60,780 nt of DNA from Melioribacteraceae bacterium (GTDB lineage: Bacteria > Bacteroidota > Ignavibacteria > Ignavibacteriales > Melioribacteraceae), in assembly GCA_016927595.1 (NCBI GenBank), contig JAFGMI010000053.1, forward strand, positions 1 through 60,780, given 5' to 3'. A model generated the notes under the pieces. That model made no database searches and was not told the DNA's origin. It saw nothing but the letters and a program-made list of their open reading frames with translations. Below, piece by piece: positions 8,793 to 18,627 of this stretch. Position 1 is the stretch's first letter, and each line of letters opens with the position of its first letter. A program made the position numbers and the translations under genes.

Positions 8793-11288
8793 ATGGTGTT
8801 AGTAGACTTAATATACCGCCTGTCACTGCTTTTCGTGTTGATTGTCCTTGCTGGTTTTGTAAGTCAGAAATTTGACCGGCAAAAACCAATCGGAAAAATT
8901 TTACAGGGTCTGCTTTTTGGTGCAGCAGCTTTAATGGGAATGTTGTACCCATTTATTCTTACTGAAGGAATTATATTTGACGGCAGGTCCATAGCTATAA
9001 GTCTCTGTGCATTATTTTTCGGACCGGTTTCCGGCGCTTTATCGGCGACGATTGCCTTAATTTACCGCCTGTATCTGGGGGGCGATGGTGTATTCATGGG
9101 TGTTGGCGTAATAACAACGTCTTACCTGGTTGGTCTCTTTTTCTATTACAGAAATAACATTAAAGTCAGGATAAAACTTTCTAACATTGAGTTATTCTCA
9201 ATGGGATTTATAATTCACTTTATAATGCTTGCATTAATGATTACTCTTCCCGACAATACTATTTCAAATGAATTTTTTCTTGTTGCGCTTTCAATAGTAG
9301 GTGTTTATCCCATACTTACTATGTTGACAGGGAAAATTCTGCTGGATCAGTTTCTGAATCAGTCATATCTGGAAGAAATTACACGAAGCGAAAAACTGCT
9401 CAGGACCACCCTTAACAGTATCGGTGATGCTGTAATTACAACTGATATCACAGGGCTGGTTAAAAATATTAATCCCGTCGCTGAAAAATTACTGGGATGG
9501 CATGAAGCGGATATAAAAGAGCGTCCTCTGGAAGAAATTTTTAAAATTATGGATGAGAATACCAGAAGTCGTTTAGAAAATCCGGTTCAGGAAGTACTTG
9601 ACAAAAATAAGGTGGTCGTTTTAGGCAACAACACTGTTCTTGTTTCAAAAACCGGTGATGAAATTCCAATTGCTACCAGTGGAGCTCCTATTCGAAATGA
9701 AAACAACGACATAAGCGGTGTTGTATTAGTATTCAGGGATCAATCCGCCGAACGTGAGGCATTAAATAAACTAAAGGAATTATCAGAGCTTCAGAATGCA
9801 ATACTGGAAAATGCCAGTTACGGTTTAATAGCAACAACGCCTGAAGGAATTATAAACGTATTTAATCCTGCTGCCGAACATATGCTTGGTTATAAAGCGC
9901 ATGAAGTTATAGGTAAACATTCACCCAGGCTTTTTCATGTTCCTGAAGAAGTAATGGAACGTGCAAAAATTTTATCACAAGAATTAAACATAAATATCTC
10001 CCCAGGGATAGATGTTTTTACGGCGAGAACGAAGTTTGGACTGACCGATGAATTCGAATGGACATTTGTACACAAAAACGGAAACAGATTTCCGGTTCAG
10101 TTGTCCATAACGGCATTTTACAATGAAGAAGGCGTTATTACCGGTTACCTTGCAATTGCGATTGATATAACGGAAAGAAAGAAAGCCGAGCAGGAATTGT
10201 TAAAGTTCAAAATGGGAATCGACAAAACGACGGATGCAATTTTCATTACCGATCTGGATGGCGTTATACAATATGTCAATCCGGCGTTTCAATTTACATA
10301 CGGTTTTAGTACCGGCGAAGTAATAGGTAAAACACCCAGAATACTTAAGTCCGGTTCTGTTAATGATCAAACTTATAAAAAGATCTGGGAAAGACTACTA
10401 CAGGGAAAAACAGTAACCGGTGAAATTATAAATAGAACTAAGGATGGAAGACTGATTACGATCGAAGGTTCTAACAATCCCATTTTTAACAATACAGGTA
10501 AAATGATAGGATTCATGGGAATACACCGTGATATTACTGATAAAAAGAAGATGGTAAATGACTTGCTGGAAGCAAAAGATGCTGCTGAAAAAGCCAACCA
10601 GTTAAAGTCCGAATTTCTTGCGCAAATGTCACATGAAATAAGAAGTCCGATAAATGCGATACTGAATTTTACAACATTAATAGAAGATGAATTAAAAGAT
10701 TCGGCAGGAGATGATTTAGTTTCGTGCTTTATGGGAATTGATTCTGCCAGCAAGAGAGTAATAAGAACAATCGACTCGATATTAAACATGTCCGAGTTGC
10801 AGCTGGGCACTTACGAAATCAGTAAAAGAATTATAGACATCGGGGAAATGCTCAAAAATCTTGAAATGGAATATTCGAAGCTTGTATCTTATAAGAGTCT
10901 CGAATTTATACTTTCAGTCCATTCTGACGAAAACATTATAATTGCAGATGATTATGCGGTGAATCAGATTTTTGTCAATCTGATTGACAACGCAGTAAAA
11001 TACACGGAAAACGGATTCATTAGAATAGATATAATGAAATCGGATAGAGGCGAGAGTGTAGTCAGCATTCAGGATTCGGGGAAAGGGATTTCGAAAGAAT
11101 ATTTGCCATATCTCTTCGAGCCATTTTCTCAGGAAGAGCATGGCTATACAAGGAAATTTGAAGGAAACGGACTGGGGATGTCGCTGGTTAAAAAATATTG
11201 CGATCTAATAAATGCAGAAATTACCGTAGAGAGTGAGTTAAATGAAGGGACCAAGTTTACACTTATTTTTAATCGTTCAAAAAAATAA
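8793..11288 (+). CDS. Multi-PAS sensor histidine kinase with 5TM-LYT membrane domain
   Basis: An 831-residue hybrid-length kinase. Residues 1-185 carry about six hydrophobic segments with EGIIFDGRSIAISLCALFFG and GPVSGALSATIALIYR, the signature of the 5TM-5TMR_LYT (LytS-like) sensing domain. Three PAS domains follow (about 200-320, 330-460, 470-585); the second and third end in ITERKKAEQEL- and ITDKKK-type linkers. The HisKA domain has H614 in QMSHEIRSPINAI. The HATPase has NLIDNAVKYT, DSGKGIS and GNGLGMSLVKKY. No receiver domain is attached and no partner regulator adjoins it, apart from the receiver-like small protein just upstream. It ends 20 bases before the convergent glycosidase gene. 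Confidence 0.93.
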   Translation: MVLVDLIYRLSLLFVLIVLAGFVSQKFDRQKPIGKILQGLLFGAAALMGMLYPFILTEGIIFDGRSIAISLCALFFGPVSGALSATIALIYRLYLGGDGVFMGVGVITTSYLVGLFFYYRNNIKVRIKLSNIELFSMGFIIHFIMLALMITLPDNTISNEFFLVALSIVGVYPILTMLTGKILLDQFLNQSYLEEITRSEKLLRTTLNSIGDAVITTDITGLVKNINPVAEKLLGWHEADIKERPLEEIFKIMDENTRSRLENPVQEVLDKNKVVVLGNNTVLVSKTGDEIPIATSGAPIRNENNDISGVVLVFRDQSAEREALNKLKELSELQNAILENASYGLIATTPEGIINVFNPAAEHMLGYKAHEVIGKHSPRLFHVPEEVMERAKILSQELNINISPGIDVFTARTKFGLTDEFEWTFVHKNGNRFPVQLSITAFYNEEGVITGYLAIAIDITERKKAEQELLKFKMGIDKTTDAIFITDLDGVIQYVNPAFQFTYGFSTGEVIGKTPRILKSGSVNDQTYKKIWERLLQGKTVTGEIINRTKDGRLITIEGSNNPIFNNTGKMIGFMGIHRDITDKKKMVNDLLEAKDAAEKANQLKSEFLAQMSHEIRSPINAILNFTTLIEDELKDSAGDDLVSCFMGIDSASKRVIRTIDSILNMSELQLGTYEISKRIIDIGEMLKNLEMEYSKLVSYKSLEFILSVHSDENIIIADDYAVNQIFVNLIDNAVKYTENGFIRIDIMKSDRGESVVSIQDSGKGISKEYLPYLFEPFSQEEHGYTRKFEGNGLGMSLVKKYCDLINAEITVESELNEGTKFTLIFNRSKK

Positions 11289-11308
11289 TTCAACTATCCT
11301 TTCTACAA

Positions 11309-13132
11309 TTAATTACCAAAGTCATTATTACGCCATGTTTTTTTACTCTTGTAATACTGTTCAAGTATATAAAAGGCTTTTTTCTTGTTCCCTTCCGGCG
11401 AGACCAACCCTTTTCTGTTCCAGAAATCCTGAATGCCTGGCAAGGGTCTTCGGGGAGATCTGAAATCCATCAGTATCCATGGGCTCATACCTTGCAGGAA
11501 TGGAATTTTATCGAGCATAATCAACTGGTTGATATAAACGTTTTCCTGGTACTCTTCAGACCAACGGGTATTCTTGTCGGCGTGAAAACCGTACAATGCG
11601 CCGCCGCCGAATTCGCTTATTATCAAAGGTTTGTTAAATTTACTTACCCAACTAATTTTCTGTGCATCTTCAGGCTTTCCTCCATACCATCCCAAATATT
11701 CATTCGCACCTATAATGTCCAAAATTTCACACAGAGGATCATCGATAATCATTTTGTTTTCATCGTAGCTTAATTCAGTTGCAGCAGAAATTAATCTTGT
11801 CGGATCAAGGGCACGCGCTTTATCAATAAGCCCTCTTAAAAATTTGAGTCTTGAGTCACTTCGGGGGGTTTCATTTGCAACTGACCAGATAATTACGTTA
11901 GCGCGGTTTTTATCCCTGGAAATCATTTCAGTTAATTGATTTTCGGCATTCGAATATGTCTGGCTATTATTCCATAAAATTGTCCAGTAAACCGGAATCT
12001 CCGACCAAATGAGTATTCCAGATTTTTCTGCAGCTCGAATAATGTTTTCGTTATGAGGGTAGTGGGCAAGTCTTATATAATTGCAGCCAAGTTCTTTCAC
12101 AACTTCCAGGACAGCAAGCGCGTCATCTTCTGTGGCGGCGCGACCGTTCGTTATCGGCGATTCTTCGTGACTTGAAATTCCTTTCAGAAAAACCGGTTTT
12201 CCGTTAAGCAGAATAGTGCTTCCTTCAGTTTCAATATTTCTGAATCCAATTCTGTCGGTTGTCGTATCCTGTCCTCCTATTATTTTTACTTTGTATAAAT
12301 ACGGATTTTCAGTATCCCATAATTTTGGATTGGCATTGAATTCAAAATTAAAAATACCGTTATCGTTTTCGGTTAATGTCTCATTAAGATTGATTTCCGG
12401 AATTGATAATTTTACGGGTATTCCCGTATTGTTTCCATTTAATTTAATCCAGCCTTTAATAGTATTGGATTCATTTTCGGCAAGTTGTATAAAATAATCC
12501 TGAACGAATGTTTCCGGGACAATGATTACGCTGACATCCCTGGTGATTCCGCCATAATTCCACCAGTCCGTATTAAGTGTCGGCACACCTTCGCGCAGCC
12601 GTTTATTATCTACTTTAACGACGACAAAATTTTTTTCACCTTTCAAATATTTAGTGATTTCAAACGTAAACTGCGTAAATCCTCCTGTATGTTCTCCGAT
12701 TTTATCGCCGTTTACATAGACCACTGCGTTGTAGTTAACTGCCCCGAAATTAATAAGGTATCTTTTCCCTTCCGATATTTTCAGATCAAAAGATTTTTTA
12801 TACCAGACAGTACCTTCGTACATAAATAGTTTTTCATTCTGTGTGTTCCAGTCACGCGGTACATATAACGAATCCGAGCGGTCAAAATCGTACTCAACCA
12901 AATCACTCTCAGATGCAGGTTTTTTATTCTTAAAATAACCGTTCGGGTTTTCCTGATACCTGTAATCGTAAAACCCGTTCTCATACGGATCAATAATTAT
13001 CTTCCAGTATCCGTTCAAACTGATAATATTTCTATTGTGTACATTCTGCAAATGAATTTGCTGACCGGAAAGACTTATTGTACAGAACCATAACAATAAT
13101 AGTTTAAAATTTAGCATAGTCATTATCTTCAT
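11309..13132 (-). CDS. Secreted glycoside hydrolase family 2 (beta-glucuronidase/beta-galactosidase-like)
   Basis: Family 2 glycosidase of about 607 residues with an N-terminal signal peptide (LNFKLLLLWFCTISLSGQQ), so it should act in the periplasm or outside. The sugar-binding jelly-roll domain includes SLNGYWKIIIDPY and VYVNGDKIGEHTGGFTQF, then an Ig-like domain, then the TIM barrel with LNGKPVFLKGISSHEES and YIRLAHYPH. The acid/base residue is E421 (SVANETP) and the nucleophile is E507 (ISEFGGG). Length and barrel motifs are closest to beta-glucuronidases, but substrate cannot be decided by eye. ATGs at 13132, 13123 and 13117 are all possible; none has a strong ribosome-binding site. Confidence 0.92.
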   Translation of the reverse strand: MKIMTMLNFKLLLLWFCTISLSGQQIHLQNVHNRNIISLNGYWKIIIDPYENGFYDYRYQENPNGYFKNKKPASESDLVEYDFDRSDSLYVPRDWNTQNEKLFMYEGTVWYKKSFDLKISEGKRYLINFGAVNYNAVVYVNGDKIGEHTGGFTQFTFEITKYLKGEKNFVVVKVDNKRLREGVPTLNTDWWNYGGITRDVSVIIVPETFVQDYFIQLAENESNTIKGWIKLNGNNTGIPVKLSIPEINLNETLTENDNGIFNFEFNANPKLWDTENPYLYKVKIIGGQDTTTDRIGFRNIETEGSTILLNGKPVFLKGISSHEESPITNGRAATEDDALAVLEVVKELGCNYIRLAHYPHNENIIRAAEKSGILIWSEIPVYWTILWNNSQTYSNAENQLTEMISRDKNRANVIIWSVANETPRSDSRLKFLRGLIDKARALDPTRLISAATELSYDENKMIIDDPLCEILDIIGANEYLGWYGGKPEDAQKISWVSKFNKPLIISEFGGGALYGFHADKNTRWSEEYQENVYINQLIMLDKIPFLQGMSPWILMDFRSPRRPLPGIQDFWNRKGLVSPEGNKKKAFYILEQYYKSKKTWRNNDFGN

Positions 13133-13285
13133 AATGTTTAATAAGATATATACTTCGTGTGGAAAATAAAAAATGGTCAACGCAATTGCTTAAATATCTT
13201 CACACCAGACTTGAGCATATATAAATTCATTTTAGATATTTGCCTGGTTATACTTAAATTTGACCGGTAATAAAATAAATTCAGA

Positions 13286-13918
13286 ATGCAGATTAGAGTA
13301 AAAGAACTGTTTAATCTACCGAATTCTTTGAGTCTTTTAAGAATAGTATTGTCGGTTCCGCTGGCTTATTTACTTATGGAGAGTGCCGGAAGGGTTACAC
13401 CTTCAATAATCATTCTCGCAATCATAGTAATTGCAACCGATTACCTTGACGGATATTTCAGCCGAAAACTTAATCAGGTTACTGATCTCGGGAAAGCGCT
13501 TGATCCTATCGCAGATAAAATTGGCATGGGAATCGTATTGGTTGCAATAGTTGTTTATTACAATTTCCCACTGACACTGGTTGCTCTGCTTATTTACAGG
13601 GATATACTGATAATGGTTTTCGGTCTCATAATAAACAAAAGAACCAATATTACTGTTTCTGCAAACTTCTGGGGAAAGTTAAATACCAGTATTTATGCCC
13701 TCACAGCATTTTTATACGTACTGGGCGTTGAAGGCATTCCACTAACAATATTACTCGTACTAAGCTACAGTACCCTGGCTTTGTCGGGGGTAACTTACTA
13801 TTTATTCGGTGAAAGGATATTATTTGTCGGCAATAAAAAACGTTATTTGTTACGATTGTTTATTGTTGTTTTAACCATTGCCGTAATTGTAATCACCGAG
13901 AGGATTACATTACTCTGA
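13286..13918 (+). CDS. CDP-alcohol phosphatidyltransferase (PgsA-like)
   Basis: Integral-membrane phospholipid synthase of 210 residues with about six hydrophobic segments. The active-site signature D-x2-DG-x2-AR-x8-G-x3-D-x3-D is present as D52, D55-G56, R60, G69, D73 and D77; serine (S59) replaces the usual alanine. The metal-bound site transfers a phosphatidyl group from CDP-diacylglycerol to an alcohol. NSLSLLRIVLSVP at the start and the overall length favour phosphatidylglycerophosphate synthase. The alternative, another CDP-alcohol transferase, cannot be excluded. It stands alone, divergent from the glycosidase gene. Confidence 0.9.
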   Translation: MQIRVKELFNLPNSLSLLRIVLSVPLAYLLMESAGRVTPSIIILAIIVIATDYLDGYFSRKLNQVTDLGKALDPIADKIGMGIVLVAIVVYYNFPLTLVALLIYRDILIMVFGLIINKRTNITVSANFWGKLNTSIYALTAFLYVLGVEGIPLTILLVLSYSTLALSGVTYYLFGERILFVGNKKRYLLRLFIVVLTIAVIVITERITLL

Positions 13919-14000
13919 TTCATATATGGTCAGTACTATATTCTCCTTTTAAAAGGCAGCAAGTAATTATTTTTTAACTCTATTGAGTTATTGCATTTTT

Positions 14001-14080
14001 TTGTAACAATTACTAATTCAGTTGTTACAAGAATATTTATTAATTAGTTCTATGTTACTATTCTATATAAATTGTAACAG
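14001..14080. promoter_or_regulatory. Clustered TTGTAACAA palindromes upstream of the STAS-like gene
   Basis: TTGTAACAA (14001-14009) and TTGTTACAA (14022-14030) are exact reverse complements separated by 12 bases. A second looser dyad, TGTTAC (14053-14058) and TTGTAACAG (14072-14080), repeats the same element. Four half-sites lie within 80 bases, directly before the ATG at 14104. A further small dyad, TAACTC/GAGTTA (13975-13990), lies just upstream. The arrangement looks like a multi-operator for a dimeric regulator; the regulator is unknown. Confidence 0.55.
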
Positions 14081-14103
14081 CAAAAGAACGGAAGGAATTT
14101 GAA

Positions 14104-14472
14104 ATGAGTTACACGGTGAATTACTTACCAGATAAAAATATTGTCGCAGTTATTATGAAGGGCAGATTAAACTTCAAAATTGCCGAACAATATTCAAAGG
14201 AAGCTATAAAGCTTGCTCATAAAAATGAATGCACAAAATTTTTGATCAATCATACTGAGACATTATTAAGCGGGACGATTGATAAAATTCATACGGAAGG
14301 AGAAGAACTTCAACAGTTTGGATTTAAGAGTACAGATCAAATTGCTGTTATACTTCCAAATCTTGGCGAGGACTCCAATCTTGTGGAGCCTGTAAATAAA
14401 AATATTCGATGGAGTGAATTGAAGTATTTTAATTCAGCGAATATTCAGGAAGCATTTAAGTGGCTTATATAG
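14104..14472 (+). CDS. Small STAS/SpoIIAA-like cytoplasmic protein
   Basis: A 122-residue soluble protein. The pattern of a short N-terminal beta hairpin (YTVNYLPDKNIVAVIMKG), then helices and strands ending IQEAFKWLI, matches the SpoIIAA-like/STAS-type domain often annotated 'STAS/SEC14-like'. No conserved phosphorylatable serine in a DSS-type context is obvious. The start is supported by GGAAGG eight bases before ATG. It is a single-gene unit preceded by four TTGTAACA half-sites, so it appears tightly regulated. Function is unknown; fold assignment is moderate. Confidence 0.7.
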   Translation: MSYTVNYLPDKNIVAVIMKGRLNFKIAEQYSKEAIKLAHKNECTKFLINHTETLLSGTIDKIHTEGEELQQFGFKSTDQIAVILPNLGEDSNLVEPVNKNIRWSELKYFNSANIQEAFKWLI

Positions 14473-14720
14473 GTCTATTAATATTTTGAATAGTATAGTT
14501 CCGGTCAATAATCATTTACACCATTTATAATGTCTCTGCACATAATGCTATTTCATGATTGCCTTATATCAATCAACATCTGAGCATACTCTGTATTCTT
14601 TTTCTTATTCTAAAATTTTGCAACTCTTTAAATTTCAGTATGCCTTTCGCTGATAACGAAACAGATTAATTAAGCAATTTCTGATCAGAGTTCTGAAGCG
14701 TCTGTCTGATGGTTCATAAA

Positions 14721-14745
14721 ATTGAGCCGGAGTGTTACCCCGGCT
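14721..14745 (-). terminator. Probable terminator of the T9SS propeller-protein gene
   Basis: On the minus strand AGCCGGGG and CTCCGGCT pair around TAACA, an 8-base stem with one G-U pair, followed by CAATTTTATG. It lies 32 bases past the stop codon of the 14777-17164 gene. The weak T-run lowers confidence. Confidence 0.55.
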
Positions 14746-14776
14746 GCAATATTAAAAAAAATGAATCAGGTAAAAG

Positions 14777-17164
14777 TTATTTCAGCAACAACATTTTGAT
14801 CATTTGTGAATAAACGCCCGCCTCTATTCTACAGAAATAAACACCGCTGGATAAATCCTGTGCATTAAATTCTGTTTCGTAATAGCCTGCCTGCTTATAC
14901 TCATCAACGAGTACTGCAATTTCATTTCCCAGAACATCGTAGACCTTTAGACTTACACTAACTGCTTCCGGAATTTTATATGCTATTACGGTTGCGGGAT
15001 TGAACGGATTCGGATAATTGTTCAGTAATTCATATCCGACAGGATACAGTTTTTCGTTCTCCGACACATCAGTCAACTGAGCAAAATAAGAATTAGTGGC
15101 ATGTATATTACCGCCGAGCATTGTCCATTCGCCAACAATAGATCCCGCGTTGTAACAGAAAAGTCCCTCGCCGTCTTTCGCCACATATAGCTTGTTTTTA
15201 TATATCAGCGGCGAACCCCAGACCTGCGGCCAGGGATATTTGAATCCGGGTGATGCAACGGCATTTATTATTCCGACCAACATTTCCGAAGACGCTATCG
15301 TGTTCATGTAGTTTACAGATGAATGGTAGTAAATTTTATCATCAAGAGCGATAACATAAGGCGTGTTTGTTGCACCGGATCCGCGTGCATGATTACGCCA
15401 TATAATAGCACCTGTCGTTAAACTAAATGCTACAATTTCCTGCGGTACATTCGGTTCTATTTTTTCAACTCCCGCAAAGACCTTATCCCCGTATATAACC
15501 GGCATTGATTTATTTCCCACATACCCGATTTGATCGGATTCCCATACAACATTTTGATCTGCAATATCAATACAGTAAAAAATTGGGTGATCTCTCGTAC
15601 CTGGTGCAACTACAAGATACTCCTTCCACATATAATTTGTATAAGCCATACTTGCAACCGAAACATCGCTGTCCGGAAGATTTATCTGGGAAATCAATTC
15701 ACCGTTGTGAAGATATAAAAGTTCTATCGAAGCCTGATCGCTTCTAGCTGCAATTAAACGCACACTGTTATAGTCCGCGAGAAGGTTGCTGTATTTACCC
15801 GCTTTTTTCCAAACGACTGTTCCGCTGTCGGCAGTTAAGCAGTAAAGAGTATCATCGGTAGCAGCGTAAAGCCTGGTTCCTGAATCACCTACACCTGCGA
15901 CTATAGGTTTGGCGCTTCTGTTCAGCACGCTGAAATTATTCTTCTGCCAGATCACCTCGCCGGTATTCGCATCAAGAGCCAGCAGGCTTCTTGCCGAATG
16001 ATTCATATAGTCATTTCTGGTTACAAACACTTTACCGTCATAACCTGCAGGACTATCATATGTACCATTGTAAAAATTAAGAGTATCAATCCATAATGTG
16101 TCACCCGTTTCGGCATCGAATGCTGCAAAACCAAAATCCTGCCCGGCCCAGAAAACTTTATTTTCCATAATAAGCGGTGTACTCCAGGTGTATCCACCGC
16201 CCGGAAGTTCGCTGCCGTCTCTTTTCCATAACAGATCCAGCGACTTAACCTCTGAAGTTTTATGCAGTATCAGTCCGTCGTCCCCAACTGCCCATCCGGT
16301 GTATTGATCCCTGAATTGGATCGAGTTAAGTCCCAGAAGCAGACCATAGCCGTATTCCTCCCAGTTTTCCCCGCCATCTGTAGTTTCGAGTATGTTACTT
16401 CCTACTATCCAGCCAAGATTCTCGTCCAGAAAGAAAACCGATGAGATACTGATGGTGCCAAGCCAGCTGAAAGTCCAGTTTGTTCCGCCATCTTCCGTGC
16501 TAAGATAAAGATTTCCGGATCCCACGGCTCTTCCCTTTTTAGAGTTGATAAAGAAAACGTCAAATATATCCTGCGTGACTCCGGTATTTTGGATCGTCCA
16601 GTTGTTTCCGCCGTCGACCGTATAAAGCATCATTCCGCCGCTGCCTGCTATCCAGCCCGTATCAGCATTTACGAAAAATACAGAGTTAAAATTAACAGAG
16701 TTATCTGAGTAAGAGTTGTCTGTCCAGTTAAGTCCACCGTCCGTACTCCTGAATATTTTTCCGCTTGTACCGACTACCCATCCGGCGTTTTCACCGAAGA
16801 ACTCAACCGACATAAGATTATAGTCCGAACCGGAATACAGTTCGCTCCAGCTTTCACCCTGATCGGAGGATCTCAGTATTGTGCCTTGCTCCCCAACTGC
16901 GATTACGATGCTGTCTGTCACCAGGCACAAAGAATTAAGATTACTCGTTACCCCGCTTTCCAGTGCAATCCAGTTCGTACCGCTGTCAGTTGTTTTTAAG
17001 ATCAGTCCGGTGCTGCCGACCGTAAAACCAGTGGTCAGATTCAGGAATTCAACCGACTTGAAGTCAGAAGTCAACGATCCGGACTCCTGTTTAATCCATT
17101 GTGCGGTTAACGCTGATGTAAATAAAAGTAAGAAAATTGCGACAAATTTTGCTAAAGCTTTCAT
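14777..17164 (-). CDS. T9SS-exported beta-propeller protein (Ycf48-like plus PQQ-like)
   Basis: A secreted 795-residue protein. The signal peptide is MKALAKFVAIFLLLFTSALT-A. Residues about 22-310 hold six to seven Ycf48/BNR-type blades with recurring TTDSGTNW, SSDQGESW and STDGGLNW motifs and GWVVGTSG-type strands. Residues about 315-690 form a PQQ-type propeller with FDAETGDTLW, LDANTGEVIW and CLTADSGTVVW. The last 85 residues form a T9SS type A sorting domain (LNNYPNPFNPATVIAYKIP ... SGVYFCRIEAG). It is therefore probably anchored on or released from the cell surface. Two different propellers in one chain are unusual but typical of this group's modular exoproteins. Ligand unknown. Confidence 0.9.
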   Translation of the reverse strand: MKALAKFVAIFLLLFTSALTAQWIKQESGSLTSDFKSVEFLNLTTGFTVGSTGLILKTTDSGTNWIALESGVTSNLNSLCLVTDSIVIAVGEQGTILRSSDQGESWSELYSGSDYNLMSVEFFGENAGWVVGTSGKIFRSTDGGLNWTDNSYSDNSVNFNSVFFVNADTGWIAGSGGMMLYTVDGGNNWTIQNTGVTQDIFDVFFINSKKGRAVGSGNLYLSTEDGGTNWTFSWLGTISISSVFFLDENLGWIVGSNILETTDGGENWEEYGYGLLLGLNSIQFRDQYTGWAVGDDGLILHKTSEVKSLDLLWKRDGSELPGGGYTWSTPLIMENKVFWAGQDFGFAAFDAETGDTLWIDTLNFYNGTYDSPAGYDGKVFVTRNDYMNHSARSLLALDANTGEVIWQKNNFSVLNRSAKPIVAGVGDSGTRLYAATDDTLYCLTADSGTVVWKKAGKYSNLLADYNSVRLIAARSDQASIELLYLHNGELISQINLPDSDVSVASMAYTNYMWKEYLVVAPGTRDHPIFYCIDIADQNVVWESDQIGYVGNKSMPVIYGDKVFAGVEKIEPNVPQEIVAFSLTTGAIIWRNHARGSGATNTPYVIALDDKIYYHSSVNYMNTIASSEMLVGIINAVASPGFKYPWPQVWGSPLIYKNKLYVAKDGEGLFCYNAGSIVGEWTMLGGNIHATNSYFAQLTDVSENEKLYPVGYELLNNYPNPFNPATVIAYKIPEAVSVSLKVYDVLGNEIAVLVDEYKQAGYYETEFNAQDLSSGVYFCRIEAGVYSQMIKMLLLK

Positions 17165-17573
17165 GATACCCTCATTATTAAGACAATTGTATATGTGTTT
17201 ATATGTTCAGTATGGCAATTTATTCAACATATGAAATAAGCAGTGCAAAATTTTATTCAGGCAGCGATCTCATTAAAATTAATTATATGTTACAACATTG
17301 CTGTCTCTGTATCAAAAATAATCTTTTTCATATAAGCAAACTTTGAGTAGAGTCACAATTATTATTGATAAAGGTCACATAACGGGTCTGATAATTTTTA
17401 CGGATTTATAGTCCGGATTTAAAAAACTCTGCTCTTAATTTAAAAAGGAGAAGCCACATAAAACTATCTGACAAAACAGATTTCACTTGAGATTATATTA
17501 AAAATAATATAATCACCGATTTCAGATTATTGCCCGGAATATAATACGATACCCGTTATTTCAGGCTGAAGTA
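17165..17573. other. Gene-free stretch with a perfect AT-rich hairpin
   Basis: About 410 bases between two minus-strand genes. GATTATATTA (17491-17500) and TAATATAATC (17505-17514) form a perfect 10-base stem with a four-A loop, about 60 bases past the aldo/keto reductase stop codon. It is AT-only inside and not a classic terminator. The right part of the stretch should carry the promoter of the propeller-protein gene. No small gene is evident. Confidence 0.5.
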
Positions 17574-18548
17574 TTATTTACCATAATGCCAGTTAGCTCT
17601 CATCCATGCATGCTTTCGCAACCTGTTAATAATATCCTCGGTGATATCAGGAAGATCAGAAATTGCAGTATTCAGTTCCGCTTGTTCAACATTGCGTATT
17701 CCTGTTATAACAGTGCAAACGGCTTTATTTTCAAGTACGAATTTAACTGCTGCCTGAGGCATTGTGTAGCCGGAACCTTCAATATCTTCTTTAATTTTCT
17801 CTACCCGTCTTACAGCGCGCTCAAGTCTGTCGCCCGCAAAGTAGTTTTTCCGGAAATCACCCTCTGCAAATTTATAATCCGGGCTATACTTTCCTGTTAA
17901 AACACCCTCGTCGAAAACAACCCTGACAATAACTCCTATATTTTTTTCGAGTGCTGTCGGAAGCAGTTCAGCTGCCGGTTCCTGTTCGAATATATTGTAA
18001 ATCACCTGAACAACATCAACCCAGCCTTCGCGCATTAAATCAATTACTGCATTCTGATCCTGTTCGGGTGTCGATACACCTATATGTTTTATTTTACCTT
18101 CGTATTTAAGTTTTCTGAGGATTTCAAATGGCTTAGGATATTTATTCCATGCTCTTGTCCATGTGTGCAGCTGAAGAATGTCAATACAATCGGTATCAAG
18201 ATTGCGAAGACGCTCTTCGATGTTTTCCCTCAGATACTTTTCCGGGTATCGATCTTCTGCCCTGCAATAGGCAGTCGGAGGCCAGGGACCCGGAGCCGGC
18301 GGTGTTTTAGTAGCCACAATTATTTCTTCTTTGCGTTCTCTAAGAACCTTCGCAATTATTTTTTCACTTTTACCGTTGCCGTATCCCGCAGCCGTGTCAA
18401 TGAAATTTACACCAAGGTCAATTGCCTTATTTAATGCATCAACAGAGTCCTTTTCATTCTGTTCTCCCCAATTGCCGCCTATAGCCCATGCACCGAAACC
18501 TATTTCAGAAACGTTTAATCCTGTTTTCCCGAGCAGTCTGTATTTCAT
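17574..18548 (-). CDS. Aldo/keto reductase
   Basis: NAD(P)H-dependent oxidoreductase of 324 residues with the TIM-barrel aldo/keto reductase pattern. It begins MKYRLLGKTGLNVSEIGFGAWAIGG. Active-site Asp/Tyr lie in FIDTAAGYGNGKSE, the catalytic lysine in IVATKT and the histidine in ILQLHTW. The C-terminal cofactor region includes VITGIRNVEQAELN. The substrate cannot be predicted; members of this subgroup are often called general stress or sugar-aldehyde reductases. It follows the antiporter gene on the same strand after 79 bases and may share its transcript. Confidence 0.93.
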   Translation of the reverse strand: MKYRLLGKTGLNVSEIGFGAWAIGGNWGEQNEKDSVDALNKAIDLGVNFIDTAAGYGNGKSEKIIAKVLRERKEEIIVATKTPPAPGPWPPTAYCRAEDRYPEKYLRENIEERLRNLDTDCIDILQLHTWTRAWNKYPKPFEILRKLKYEGKIKHIGVSTPEQDQNAVIDLMREGWVDVVQVIYNIFEQEPAAELLPTALEKNIGVIVRVVFDEGVLTGKYSPDYKFAEGDFRKNYFAGDRLERAVRRVEKIKEDIEGSGYTMPQAAVKFVLENKAVCTVITGIRNVEQAELNTAISDLPDITEDIINRLRKHAWMRANWHYGK

Positions 18549-18627
18549 TCTTTTCTCAAATTTATTTCTTAATATTAAAACCGAATATGCTTTTCGCTTA
18601 ACACGTTTTCATCTTCTTTTAAAGAGG

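Noticed and set aside
17491..17514. AT-only hairpin as a rho-independent terminator
   Set aside because: It has little stem strength and no T-run on the minus strand, so I list it only as a structure in the gap.
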